A stretch of 64,000 nucleotides of DNA, taken from the NCBI GenBank assembly GCA_034190875.2, contig CM067348.1:2795435-2859434 (forward strand), in the 5' to 3' direction. The DNA is from Urechis unicinctus. Its lineage: Eukaryota; Annelida; Polychaeta; Xenopneusta; Urechidae. The notes beneath the pieces are model-generated. The model was given only the letters and a program-made list of their open reading frames with translations. It was not told where the DNA came from and did not search any database. Below are positions 34,569 through 43,854 of this stretch, piece by piece. Within the stretch, counting starts at the first letter, position 1. Each line of letters begins with the position of its first letter. The position numbers and the translations under genes are program-made.

Positions 34569-35861
34569 ATGACGAGTACTTACGGGCGCAAACTAAACCC
34601 ACACCGCCGGATACGCGAACCCCTTGGGGTAAAGGGCGTGCGACAATCTGTATGCATTACAAACAATACAAGCACTATTGACCAGAACCAACAACTGCTT
34701 CGCTTCCCCAATCTAGGCGCAGACGACGTCATTGTTTCAGGGACAGCACGGCTGGCCTTTACAATCACGCTGACCTCGACTGATGTTAACCGCAGCGTTG
34801 TGCAAAACCTGGGCCGCGCCGTGGTTAAGAAATTGACAATCAAGATTTCTGGCAATGAGGTCATGTCTATTGATGACAGCGATGTGTACCACTGTTACCA
34901 CGACTTGTGGCGGACTGCACAGGAGAGACAGGGCCTCCAGTATCAGGGCATTGACACATCAGATGACAGAAACGCAACTAAGATACGAGTGGGGGCAGGA
35001 GACAAGGTTGATACCGAGGAAGAAGACAAGGCCGTAGCCGATGTGTATGGTAACAGGTTCTACGTTCCGCTTGATTTTGAACTCCTCGAGAGCCACATGC
35101 CATTCTACCAGAGTGCGCTTAGTGACAGACTGGAATACGAGCTCACATTCAACGACTTCAACCGCGTGATTCACGCAACAGGCGACACCGCTGCAAGCTA
35201 CAAAATTGATGGCATCTCGCTGGAGTATGACATGGTTACCCAAACAGAGTTGGCCCGCATGATACGCACACAGTACACAAGTCAGCTCTCGATTCTGTAT
35301 GACCGTGTGCTTCGTCACAGGAAGCTTGTATACAATAAAAGAGATACACTGTGGAACATCAACCTGAACGTGCCGGCTCGCAGCATGAAGGGCATCCTAC
35401 TGCTCTTTGAAGACCCGACCAACACCTCATTCGCCAGGAAAACAGAGTCGTTCTACAACCCAAAGATAACGAAGGTCGAGGTGACCATTGAGGACATCCC
35501 CAATCAGCTGTATGCCCAGGGCATGCGTGGCTACCAGCAGTGGGACGAGGTGAAGAAGGCCTGTGCAGCAACGAGTAAACGAGACCCCAGTGTAGCAATA
35601 GCATTAAAAGACCTGTCATTGTCAGACGTTTCCCTAGGAGAGTACCTAACCACCAAGTATGCTCTGTGGCTCGACTTAAGGACGAGTGATGACGACCAGC
35701 TGCACGGTAGTGGCAGGGCTGTGGAGAATGCGTCTGAGGGCATCACCATACAGATCACAAAAAAGGCAGAGGCGGCGGGCACATTGAACGTTTATATGTA
35801 TATTGTAATGGATGCACAGCTTAACATTAAAGATGGCAGGTTCATCAGCGCAGTCTACTAA
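34569..35861 (+). CDS. MCP: major capsid protein (double jelly-roll)
   Basis: The 430-aa product has the size and beta-rich character of Polinton/adintovirus hexon-like capsid proteins. The block YVPLDFELLESHMPFYQSAL followed by DRLEYELTF is the typical family segment near the end of the first jelly roll. The second half contains LWNINLNVPARSMKGILLLF, and the protein ends with a short beta strand pair. It lies immediately before the packaging ATPase, whose frame overlaps its last 29 bases. The frame is fully open, so this gene decayed less than the polymerase. It forms the icosahedral shell if the element makes virions. Confidence 0.85.
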   Translation: MTSTYGRKLNPHRRIREPLGVKGVRQSVCITNNTSTIDQNQQLLRFPNLGADDVIVSGTARLAFTITLTSTDVNRSVVQNLGRAVVKKLTIKISGNEVMSIDDSDVYHCYHDLWRTAQERQGLQYQGIDTSDDRNATKIRVGAGDKVDTEEEDKAVADVYGNRFYVPLDFELLESHMPFYQSALSDRLEYELTFNDFNRVIHATGDTAASYKIDGISLEYDMVTQTELARMIRTQYTSQLSILYDRVLRHRKLVYNKRDTLWNINLNVPARSMKGILLLFEDPTNTSFARKTESFYNPKITKVEVTIEDIPNQLYAQGMRGYQQWDEVKKACAATSKRDPSVAIALKDLSLSDVSLGEYLTTKYALWLDLRTSDDDQLHGSGRAVENASEGITIQITKKAEAAGTLNVYMYIVMDAQLNIKDGRFISAVY

Positions 35862-36462
35862 GTTTACATTTCCAGATGGTCCCTGTTCGGCAATTGTTTG
35901 TGGGCAGACAAGATGTGGGAAAACCGCATTCATCCTCGACCTACTTGAAGGGCCCTTCTTTGGTGCCTTCGAGCATATTGTAATCCTCTGCCCTACCATA
36001 CGTTTCAACGAGGCCTATCGGACGCGGTCATGGGTGTGGGATGATTCAGAGGTGTACGTGGTTGATCCAGGGGAGCGGCTCCATGACCACCTGAGGGCTT
36101 TCTACCATTGTTTTAAGGGCGAGCCAACCCTGTACATTATTGATGACTGTTCGGCAACAAAGACCCTAACCAAGAAGAAAGACATGTTATCCGAACTGGC
36201 CTTTAGCGGCCGCCATGCGCAGCAAAGTGTCTGGGTCCTCACCCAAAAGTACAACTGTGTGCTGAAGGACTTACGTGAGCAGACTCGCTGGATGGTGCTC
36301 TTTCACACCAAGGACCGTGACTCGTTTGAAGACGCCTTACGTGAAAATGATGTAATTCCAACAAAGGAGGAACGTGCCACAGTATGCCAACTACTAGCAA
36401 AGACCAAGCACGCAAAACTGCTGCTGAAGACTGATCAGCCTACTGCATATGCCGTCGATTGA
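35833..36462 (+). CDS. FtsK/HerA-type genome-packaging ATPase
   Basis: The product is 209 aa from the ATG at 35833; an in-frame ATG at 35812 would add seven residues and lie further inside the capsid gene. Walker A is GQTRCGKT (residues 24-31), and Walker B is LYIIDD (about 100-105). A Gln-containing sensor strand (VWVLTQKYN) follows, as in the A32-like packaging ATPases of Polintons and adenovirus-like elements. It would pump DNA into capsids. It is co-directional with the capsid gene and overlaps it, suggesting one late transcription unit. No break is seen. Confidence 0.88.
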   Translation: MAGSSAQSTKFTFPDGPCSAIVCGQTRCGKTAFILDLLEGPFFGAFEHIVILCPTIRFNEAYRTRSWVWDDSEVYVVDPGERLHDHLRAFYHCFKGEPTLYIIDDCSATKTLTKKKDMLSELAFSGRHAQQSVWVLTQKYNCVLKDLREQTRWMVLFHTKDRDSFEDALRENDVIPTKEERATVCQLLAKTKHAKLLLKTDQPTAYAVD

Positions 36463-36628
36463 AGTGATATTGGCCTTGATAGCAGCCGTTGCCTAAGTAA
36501 TCAATTTAGGTTTCTTCATCTGGGTAGCGGTGCAGTATTTTGAAGCTCGAAGGCGTATACGTATATTCATGGATCATGATACCATTATTGATAAACTCCT
36601 TGAACAGGACTCAACTAGCTTAGTGTAG
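36449..36628 (+). pseudogene. small single-pass membrane protein with an in-frame stop
   Basis: From the ATG at 36449, overlapping the end of the ATPase, the frame reads 59 codons to the TAG at 36626-36628. One TAA at 36494-36496 interrupts it after 15 codons. The conceptual product has a hydrophobic N-terminal half (IEVILALIAAVA, then NLGFFIWVAVQYF), a basic ARRRIR stop-transfer patch and a short acidic tail. The coherent topology across the stop argues that this was one small membrane protein and not chance sequence. No name can be given. Confidence 0.55.
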
Positions 36629-36673
36629 ACAAAGTCTGGGGGAGCGGAACCTAGTTGCACCCCTGGTGTAGAT

Positions 36674-37120
36674 ATGTCTTCTAAGAGAGATAGGCTTGCT
36701 GCCGTCATAGCCAGCGGTCAGGCCCGTCAGTACCTTGGTTTGGAGCACCTTACAATTGACCAGGTTGAATCAATGTCTGATGAAGAGATCATTAAGCTGT
36801 ATGTGAGATACGAGGCTCGGCTATGTGCCAGCTTGACACGTACTCTAGGTCAGACACTGCTACAGCTGTACTCAGGTATTGCTTGTATGTTTCTACCAAT
36901 CCCACCAGAACACCAGCCAAGGCTAATTACAGACCTCGAGACGGATCCGTTTGTTGGACACGCGCTAAGCACTGCCACTTGTGAGCTATATCATCGCTAT
37001 GGTATGTTTTTAGTGCCCTTAACTGCGGCTTTAACAACAGTTAAGCACTGTCAATTTGGAAAAACAAGCACCGAAACAACAGGGGCCGGTGGAGAGGAAG
37101 ACACCACTTCCTTGCTATAG
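36674..37120 (+). CDS. Polinton conserved hypothetical protein (148 aa)
   Basis: The N-terminal helix-turn region contains VIASGQARQYLG and SDEEIIKLYVRYEARL. The centre is hydrophobic with a PIPPEHQP turn, followed by DPFVGHALSTATCELYHRYG and a hydrophobic helix. I recall relatives with this layout in other invertebrate Polintons, always near the packaging genes. No catalytic motif is visible. It could be a minor virion or assembly factor. The frame is intact and co-directional with its neighbours. Confidence 0.65.
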   Translation: MSSKRDRLAAVIASGQARQYLGLEHLTIDQVESMSDEEIIKLYVRYEARLCASLTRTLGQTLLQLYSGIACMFLPIPPEHQPRLITDLETDPFVGHALSTATCELYHRYGMFLVPLTAALTTVKHCQFGKTSTETTGAGGEEDTTSLL

Positions 37121-37202
37121 TATGTGTTTAACTCTGATATAGCATGTGCTTAACTCCGCTATAGCATGTGCTTAACTCCGCTATAACAGGTGCTTACTAA
37201 GA
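37115..37202 (+). repeat. four tandem 22-bp iteron-like repeats
   Basis: Four head-to-tail units based on ctatagcatgtgcttaactc start at 37115, 37137, 37159 and 37181; units 2 and 3 are nearly identical. They lie between two co-directional Polinton genes, just upstream of the ATG at 37238, and begin at the last codon of the preceding gene. They could be a promoter element or a binding array. Confidence 0.7.
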
Positions 37203-37237
37203 GCTATCAATTGGTCAAATAAATTTAGTAAGTAAAC

Positions 37238-37615
37238 ATGGAAGAAACGAACACGAATCAAGGGGAGACAACACCGGTGGAGATAACGTCAGTGACCAAA
37301 AACGCTAAAAGGGTTGCGGCAGGACGAAAGGGTGCTGCAGCTCGAAAAGCCATTCAAAATAAGCTTCTGAGAGAGCTCCGAGAGGCTAAGGCAGCGCTTA
37401 CAGATGGTAGAGACGAAGCTGTCGAGCCAATATCAACGAGCAAACCTATGGAAAGGTGGACGTGGCCAACATGGGCTGTGCCTTTAATTGTCGGCGGTGT
37501 TGGCGGGTTGGCATTGTATTGCTACAGGCACCAGATGGTAGCCTCACACCCTAAGAAGGTTGTGGTACAAAAGCCTCCAGACGCTCATTTAAAGGATCCG
37601 TTTTATATGGAATAA
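37238..37615 (+). CDS. small basic Polinton protein with one membrane segment
   Basis: The product is 125 aa. The N-terminal half is strongly basic and Ala-rich (KNAKRVAAGRKGAAARKAIQ), resembling DNA-binding core peptides. A short acidic linker follows, then WPTWAVPLIVGGVGGLALYCY as a single membrane span, and a basic Pro-containing tail. The KNxKRVxAGR motif recurs in Polinton small proteins as far as I recall. A DNA-to-membrane or core protein is a guess. The stop is one base before the next ATG at 37617. Confidence 0.6.
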   Translation: MEETNTNQGETTPVEITSVTKNAKRVAAGRKGAAARKAIQNKLLRELREAKAALTDGRDEAVEPISTSKPMERWTWPTWAVPLIVGGVGGLALYCYRHQMVASHPKKVVVQKPPDAHLKDPFYME

Positions 37616-37616
37616 G

Positions 37617-37856
37617 ATGACAACACCAATTACTGATGGAAAAATGCTCGTAAACGCTCTGTACCACGGTGTAGTTGTTTCCGGTATTTCAATAGGCTAT
37701 GCCAAGCTTGCTAAGATGGCTCTGGGTGGTGGGGTGCCACGTCTTGATTTCACCCCATGGGACCTGGCTATGGCTGTTGTCGATGTATCACTAGCTATGG
37801 CCACAAAGGATATGCTAATTAAACAAGGAATCTTACCAGTTGATATACTGAAGTAA
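37617..37856 (+). CDS. small hydrophobic Polinton protein (79 aa)
   Basis: The frame starts one base after the upstream stop and ends in TAATG, so its stop overlaps the next start codon. The product has two moderately hydrophobic segments (NALYHGVVVSGISIGYAKLA, and LAMAVVDVSLAMA) and looks like a small two-pass membrane protein. I do not recognise a function. The tight packing with both neighbours supports it as a real gene. Confidence 0.6.
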   Translation: MTTPITDGKMLVNALYHGVVVSGISIGYAKLAKMALGGGVPRLDFTPWDLAMAVVDVSLAMATKDMLIKQGILPVDILK

Positions 37857-38278
37857 TGGCCACACTCGCGCTACTTGTTGGGGGTGCTCTTGTTAACGCC
37901 CTTGCATTCTCTGGGAGCAACTTTTTATTCTCTAAATTACGAAGCAGCCAAGTGGACGCGGAACGTAAACGCCATGATATGGCAATCGAGCAGCTTCAAT
38001 CTGCTTAGGCAGCATGGGCCAAGAAGAGAACTGAGCGTTTAGACTTCATCAATGAGCAACTACGCCGCCAGGACCATGCCGAGCATACATTTAAGGATGC
38101 GGACGAGGCTATGCGTGAGTACGCCCTAATTACGAATAAAACCGTCGACCCGCTGGGCTCTGAGCCGCAGCTTTCATACTTCTACGAGCCCTCAGATTAA
38201 CAGAGGGGGCGTGAGGTGGCGTTCATTATACTGGGTATGGCTGCGACTGGGCTGGTTGCATACAGGCTTGCTAAGTAG
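37856..38278 (+). pseudogene. Polinton membrane/coiled-coil protein with two in-frame stops
   Basis: The frame starts at the ATG overlapping the previous stop and runs 140 codons, interrupted by TAG at 38006-38008 and TAA at 38198-38200. Across those stops it keeps one coherent layout. There is an N-terminal hydrophobic segment (TLALLVGGALVNALAFSGSN), and a charged helix with KRTERLDFINEQLRRQ. Then comes a YFYEPSD turn and a C-terminal membrane segment (AFIILGMAATGLVAYRLAK). I recall this layout from other animal Polintons. Single-base nonsense changes best explain it. The integrase start follows 30 bp later. Confidence 0.7.
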
Positions 38279-38308
38279 GTCATTTGGAGACTCGAACGTT
38301 TTCTGTGT

Positions 38309-39304
38309 ATGGATCGTCACATGCAAAAGATCTACTTTAGTCCTAAGGGATACTGGAAAGGCATTACAGCTATCAAGAAGCTTGCAACAGAAGCAAGGGT
38401 TTCTGAGGAAGTTGCCAGGGGGTGGCTAACAAAGCAAGCTATATGGCAAATCTACCTGCCGGTGCCAAAACACATTCCCAGACCAAAGTTTGATGTCCCT
38501 GTCCCTAATGAGGTTAACCAAGCCGATCTCTTATTTCTTCCTCATGATGTTGTGAAGCGCCGGACTTACAAGTATGCCCTAACATTGGTTGATGTGGCCT
38601 CGCGCTACAAAGCGGCTGAGCCATTGACTACAATAGAGGCTAAGGAGGTCGCAGGAGCACTTGAGAGGATATACAAACGAGGACCACTGCATTGGCCTAA
38701 ACTACTTCAGGTGGACCCCGGACGGGAGTTTATGGGTGCAGCGAATCAGCTGTTAGTAAAACATGGAGTATCTGTCAGGCATGGCCGTGTGAATATCCAT
38801 CGAGACCAGGGTATAGTGGAACGCTTTAACCGAACCCTTGCTGAACGACTCTTTGGTCACCAGTATACCATAGAGTTAAGGGATACTGGAAAACGATCGA
38901 CTGAGTGGGTTTCTCGACTGCAGGCTGTAGTCTCTGCGATAAATAATGAGGTGACCCGCTTGACTGGAAAAAAACCTAAAGATGCTATAAAGGCAAAACG
39001 AGTTGCTCAAGAGCCCTCTGCAGTCGTACCAGGGCGCCCTCTGGGGGTCAAAGAGCAAAAGCTTCCCTGTGATGTTGGCGTTCGCTACCTCTACCAGCCT
39101 GGTGAGGCAGAGCAAGACCACCGGCGGCGGGCCACTGACCCTGTGTGGTCACTCAATGTTTACCGGATTGGAAGCTCTGTCACTAAATCTGGTGAGCCTG
39201 TACTATACTATTTGCTGGATGGACCTCTCCGTGGCTTTGTAAAGGAGGAGTTGCTTGTGGTGCCGTCCGATACCCAGTTGCCGCCAGACTGTATTATCAA
39301 TTAG
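38309..39304 (+). CDS. INT: Maverick/Polinton retroviral-type integrase
   Basis: The 331-aa product inserts the linear element into the chromosome. The N-terminal zone resembles Polinton integrases (IYFSPKGYWKG, then a helical SEEVARGWL). The rve catalytic core has D73 (VNQADLLFLP), D136 (LLQVDPGREF) and E171 (GIVERFN), a D,D35E spacing. The C-terminal part includes QPGEAEQDHRRRATDPVWSL, which fits the SH3/chromodomain-like tail of the family. The frame is complete, so the product could still be made although the polymerase is broken. It is co-directional with the packaging genes. Confidence 0.92.
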   Translation: MDRHMQKIYFSPKGYWKGITAIKKLATEARVSEEVARGWLTKQAIWQIYLPVPKHIPRPKFDVPVPNEVNQADLLFLPHDVVKRRTYKYALTLVDVASRYKAAEPLTTIEAKEVAGALERIYKRGPLHWPKLLQVDPGREFMGAANQLLVKHGVSVRHGRVNIHRDQGIVERFNRTLAERLFGHQYTIELRDTGKRSTEWVSRLQAVVSAINNEVTRLTGKKPKDAIKAKRVAQEPSAVVPGRPLGVKEQKLPCDVGVRYLYQPGEAEQDHRRRATDPVWSLNVYRIGSSVTKSGEPVLYYLLDGPLRGFVKEELLVVPSDTQLPPDCIIN

Positions 39305-39330
39305 ACTAATAGATATCTATATATATAACA

Positions 39331-39639
39331 ATGGTAGTATTTGACAATAAGTGCCCATGGATATTGCTCGGAAAGAAAGTCCCCTGTAACAGGCCCTGTA
39401 CGCAAGAGCAAGAGTTTTGTGGATTACACAGATATAAGATAAAACATAGTGTCATTAATCGTCTTTGTACGGGTTGTCAGAAGGCTATAAAAAATAATAA
39501 GGTAGGATTGTGCATGGATTGTGGGTTCGATAGAGTCAACCACAGTCGTCTTCGTCTTGCCCAAAAAATTGTTTCACAACGACCTATAGCTGGGGACACG
39601 CCAGTCGGCGCCACTGAACGGGGATTCCCCGCTGTATAA
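39331..39639 (+). CDS. small Cys-rich zinc-binding protein
   Basis: The product is 102 aa. Cys and His are arranged in two clusters: CPW...C..PC......C.LH near the N-terminus, and C.GC.........LC.DC in the middle. They could bind two zinc ions. A basic R/K-rich tail follows. Small double-zinc-ribbon proteins of this kind occur between integrase and polymerase in some Polintons; I know no assigned function. DNA or RNA binding is plausible. The frame is intact. Confidence 0.55.
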   Translation: MVVFDNKCPWILLGKKVPCNRPCTQEQEFCGLHRYKIKHSVINRLCTGCQKAIKNNKVGLCMDCGFDRVNHSRLRLAQKIVSQRPIAGDTPVGATERGFPAV

Positions 39640-39816
39640 AAATAGAAATCTTGTGGCGCTCTCAACAACATGGTTTGGCGGCTAGGTGCGACGAAAGCTT
39701 GGCACCTTGTCAGAGACGGGTGTTTACTGCATAGGTCAAAGTCCGCTCGCTGTATTGTTGTTGCCTTTTGTGTATCAACGAATTCCCTTTTAGACTAATG
39801 GAACTGTATAGTAAAC

Positions 39817-42800
39817 ATGACTCATAATCAGCGAGCACGTGAAGCCCAAAACGATTATGTTTCAATTCACGGTTTTCAGCCTCCTTATCCACGCTCTAAG
39901 GCTGCACTCAAAGCACTCCAAGTGCGTAATGAATATGACCGTACATACAAGGAGATTTTCGCTAGATTAAAGGCTGGGGTGCGTGCCACCCCTGTCCCCA
40001 CTCTTGCCCCATGCAGACCAGTCCCTGCCCCACGCAGACCTGTCCCAGCCCCACGCATCCCCACAACCCAGTCCCCAGTCCCCACAGCGCGTCTTGCCTT
40101 CAAGAAGACTAAGTGGGCTGTTAAAAACTATTTGCGTGGATGGGTGATGAACGTTCCTGAGTCTCACCCCCTTAGCTCGGACCTTATGATGTTCTTTAAG
40201 GGCATGCGTCGGAAGATGCATAAAGTTTTGACTGGTGAGCTGGAAGAGCTAGGTGGAATCAAGTGTCAGTTTGCCCTTAAGGTAAGACTCTCCAAGCACT
40301 CAGATGATGACAGCACTGAGTATTTTGAGCCTGTATTGCGTAATAAGCAGCAGGTGGTTCTCTCCCTAGAAGATATTAACGATGAGCTGGACCAGTGCAA
40401 TGCTAATATCCAAGAGCGGTTGGAGAAGTGGACCAACCAAGGTTCTGGCTGGGAGTTTCAGGCGGTCACAACTCTGTGGATTGATATTGCCAACTACCAG
40501 CCATTGAAAGGTGGCTCCTACCCTGAAAGCTGGCCGAGAAAGCTGAAGCGGCTCTGCAAAGAAGGCAATTAGAAACGTAAAAAACACAAACGACACACTG
40601 CGTTCTATATTCCATTGAAGCGGCTGTATGACCAGAGTAAGTACGAGCACCGCAAGTTCTTCTGCGAGCGATGCTTGCATGGATACACCACTGAGAAACT
40701 GCTCCTGGCGCACAAACCTGAGTGCATGGGTATCGGGCAGACTGCTGTGCGAGTTGACATGCCTGAGGAAGGGAAGAACATATTATCCTTCCAGAACTGG
40801 CAGAAACAGCTTGCTGCCCCCTATCTTATCTATGCCGACTTTGAGGCGCTCACAGTGAAGCTTCCGGGACCTTCGCCTAATCCTGGTAAGAGCAACACGC
40901 AGAGAACGCAGGAGCATGAGCCATGTGGTTACGGCTATGTAGTTGTCCAATGTGATGGGCAGACAGAACCCCCTGCGGTTTATAGAGGAAGCGATGTTGT
41001 GGAGAAGTTCTTACAGGCTCTGCAGCAGGAGGAGCAAAAGATCAAAGCAGTTCTGTCCAAGCCTGTCCCTATGCGGATGACTCGGGAGGATAGAAGGGCA
41101 CATAAGGCTGCAACTCACTGTCATGTGTGCAAGAAAACACTGGGCTGTGACTCTGTTCGCGATCACTGCCATATAACAGGCTTGTACAGAGGGCCAGCCC
41201 AACACAACACCCATCCCTATGGTGTTCCATAACCTGCGGGGCTACGACTCCCATCTCTTGATGCAGGGTATAAGCAAAGTGGAGGGCAATATCAACTGCA
41301 TCCCAAATAACATGGAGAAGTATATCTCCTTGTCGGTCGGACAGTTGCGCTTCATTGACAGTGCACAGTTCCTCCTAGCCTCGCTCGACAAGCTTGTGTC
41401 TGCTAACAACTCAGATGCCTTTGCTGTGACGGCGGAATACGAGCCAGACCAGATGAAGCGGCGCTTGCTGCTGCGTAAGGGAGTGTATCCCTATGAGTTC
41501 ATGGATGGCTGGGATAAGTTTGATGCTCCACTGCCCCCGATCCATGATTTCTACAGCAAGCTCTCTGAACAGGGTATATCTGCTGCAGACTATGAACACG
41601 ACTAGAAAGTCTGGAACGCGTTCGGTTGTAAAAACATGGGGGACTACCATGACCTTTACTTACGCACGGATGTACTGCTCCTGGCCGATGTGTTTGAAAC
41701 ATTCCGCAAAACCTGTCTTAAGCAATACGGGTTGGATCCGGCCCACTACTATACCAGCCCCGGTTTGTCGTGGGATGCGCTTCTTAAGAGCACAGGGGTG
41801 GAACTCGAGCTTCTCACCGATTATGACAAGCACCTGTTTATTGAGAAGGGGCTGCGTGGTGGGATAAGCATGGTATCACATCGCCATGCTAAAGCGAACA
41901 ACCCATATGTGGAGGGCTTTGAGCAGGATAAGCCAGCGAGCTATATCCAGTACCTCGATGCCAACAACCTGTATGGGTGGGCGATGAGCCAAGCCCTACC
42001 TACTTCGGGTATTGAGTGGGTGGAACGGCCTGAGAACCTAGAGATCCAGGACCATCCCGATGATGCTGAAACGGGGTATATACTTGAGGTTGACTTGGAG
42101 TATCCTGCTGCGCTTCATGACGAACACAACGATTACCCCCTAGCGCCAGAGCGGCTTCTTGTGCAAAATGAGTAGTTGTCAGACTACCAGAAAGATCTTC
42201 TAGGTGCATTGGGGAGCACCGGAAATGGAGTTGAAAAGCTGGTGCCCAACCTGCGGAACAAGGAGAAGTATGTGGTACACTACAGGAACCTCAAGCTATA
42301 TCTGTCTTTGGGGTTGAGACTCACCAAGATTCATCGTGCGCTTGTCTTTGACCAGAGTCCATGGATGGAGCCTTACATAAGGATGAATACAGATCTGCGC
42401 AAGGCCGCCAACAGCGACTTTGAGAAGGATCTCTATAAACTTATGAATAACTCCGTCTTTGGTAAAACGATTAATCTCCGGAGGCAAGTCGGCGTCAAGA
42501 TTGTGCGCTCATCGGAAAAGAAAAAATACGTAGGCTTGTGGCCAGCCCCGCCTATGCTCGACAAAAAGTGTTTGACGATGATGTAGCTGCCCTGCATATG
42601 CACAAGACTCGCTTAGTGCTGAACCGTCCCGTCTACGTTGGCATGTGCATTCTGGACCTCTGCAAGCACTTGATGTATGACTTTTACTACAATACCATAA
42701 AGGCTAGATATGACAGTAATATTAACCTGCTTTACACAGACACAGACTCGCTGCTGCTTGAGATCCGTACCACTGACGTCTATGCTGATATGAGGGAGGA

Positions 42801-43212
42801 TGGGCATCTCTTTGACACTAGTAACTTTGACCCTTCTCATGCCCTGCACAGTGACAAAAACAAAAAGGTTCTGGGTAAGATGAAGGATGAGTGCGCTGGC
42901 GTGCCCATCAAGGAGTACGTTGGTTTGCGCCCTAAGATGTACTCTATCCTGATGTCTGATGAGGGTGAGATAAAAATAGCTAAGGGTGTGAAGAAGGTGG
43001 TGGTGAAGAAGCATCTACGACACGCTCAGTACGTGGAGTCACTGTTCGCCCAAAAGCAGTTTCGCCACGGAATGAACATGCTCAGGAGTGACTGCCATAA
43101 AATATATGGGCTCCACGTTAACAAGGTGTCTCTCTCCCCCTTTGACTCAAAGCGGTGGATAGCTCCAGGTGGTGTAGACACTCTGGCCTATGGGCACGCA
43201 TCGATATGTTGA
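39817..43212 (+). pseudogene. protein-primed family B DNA polymerase, multiply broken
   Basis: This would replicate the element from protein-primed ends. In order there is an N-terminal domain with a Pro-rich tandem repeat (about 40,000-40,085), exonuclease motif I (YADFEA, ~40,831), and a Cys/His endonuclease-VII-like insert (CHVCKK...DHCHITGLYRG, ~41,120-41,190). Then follow ExoII (FHNLRGYDSH), ExoIII (YHDLYLRTDVLLLADV), PolA (YLDANNLYGWAM), PolB (NSVFGKT) and PolC (YTDTDS). The breaks are a frame change near 40,550 with apparent loss of sequence near 40,600 (local TAG at 40570). There is also a frame change with missing sequence near 41,210, TAG at 41603, TAG at 42173 and a frame change near 42,540. 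All motifs remain recognisable, but no full product can be made. The length without the lost parts is about 1,130 codons, typical of the family. Confidence 0.9.
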
Positions 43213-43235
43213 ACATATGAGATTTGAGGTATAGA

Positions 43236-43508
43236 ATGAGCACCGATGAACATATTGGGGTGGCCGAGCTGCAAGCAGATGTGGAACATATATGGGAGAA
43301 GAAGGTGGACCTTGAGATTGAGGTGAGGGATTTGGAATCAAAGTATGAGGACCTTTTGGAGCGCGTGAGTCGTTTAGAAGAGCTTATTCCTCAGGGTCCT
43401 GGTGTAGAGGAGAAGGTGAGGGAATTGGAATCGAAGTATGAGGACCTTTTGGAGCGCGTGAGTCGTTTAGAAGAGCTTATTCCTCAGAGTCCTGTTGTAG
43501 ATGGTTGA
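43236..43508 (+). CDS. short coiled-coil protein with a duplicated 31-residue unit
   Basis: The 90-aa product starts at ATG 43236, 24 bp after the polymerase stop; a TTG four codons upstream is also in frame. It is a Glu/Leu-rich coiled coil. The last 93 bp (43416-43508) repeat the preceding 93 bp (43323-43415) almost exactly, giving two copies of [20 protein letters not shown]. It could be a trimerising or fibre-shaft-like piece, or an accessory protein. It abuts the right terminal repeat, and I recognise no family. Confidence 0.5.
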   Translation: MSTDEHIGVAELQADVEHIWEKKVDLEIEVRDLESKYEDLLERVSRLEELIPQGPGVEEKVRELESKYEDLLERVSRLEELIPQSPVVDG

Positions 43509-43528
43509 CATTGCTGTCGCCCTCTTTA

Positions 43529-43709
43529 GTGGGCCTATACCATAGGGGCTGGAAGGGCTGGGACCATATGGTGGGGGGAGGTGCGAGCGGTTCGCTGGCT
43601 CATGTGAGTCACCCTGTATATGTGTGTTTTCTTGGTTGCACCCATATGAGATAGGTGTGTCATAATCATATGAGATAGGTGTGCCAGTACCGCTAACATC
43701 TATACTACT
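43529..43709 (-). repeat. right terminal inverted repeat of the Polinton
   Basis: Reverse complement of the left repeat (28828-29007) with few differences; it ends ...ctatactact, giving the canonical CT terminus. Confidence 0.95.
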
Positions 43710-43744
<35 letters not shown>

Positions 43745-43754
43745 TTATATATAG

Positions 43755-43846
<92 letters not shown>
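43710..43846. repeat. (AT)n microsatellite at the right edge of the Polinton
   Basis: About 137 bp of (AT)n with a few interruptions (tac, gat, ttt) directly follows the element terminus and separates it from the reverse transcriptase fragment. Confidence 0.95.
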
Positions 43847-43849
<3 letters not shown>

Positions 43850-43854
43850 CTTAT

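Noticed and set aside
40570-42175. Polymerase in-frame TAG codons as programmed readthrough
   Set aside because: The gene also has frame changes and missing sequence, so mutation decay explains the stops more simply.
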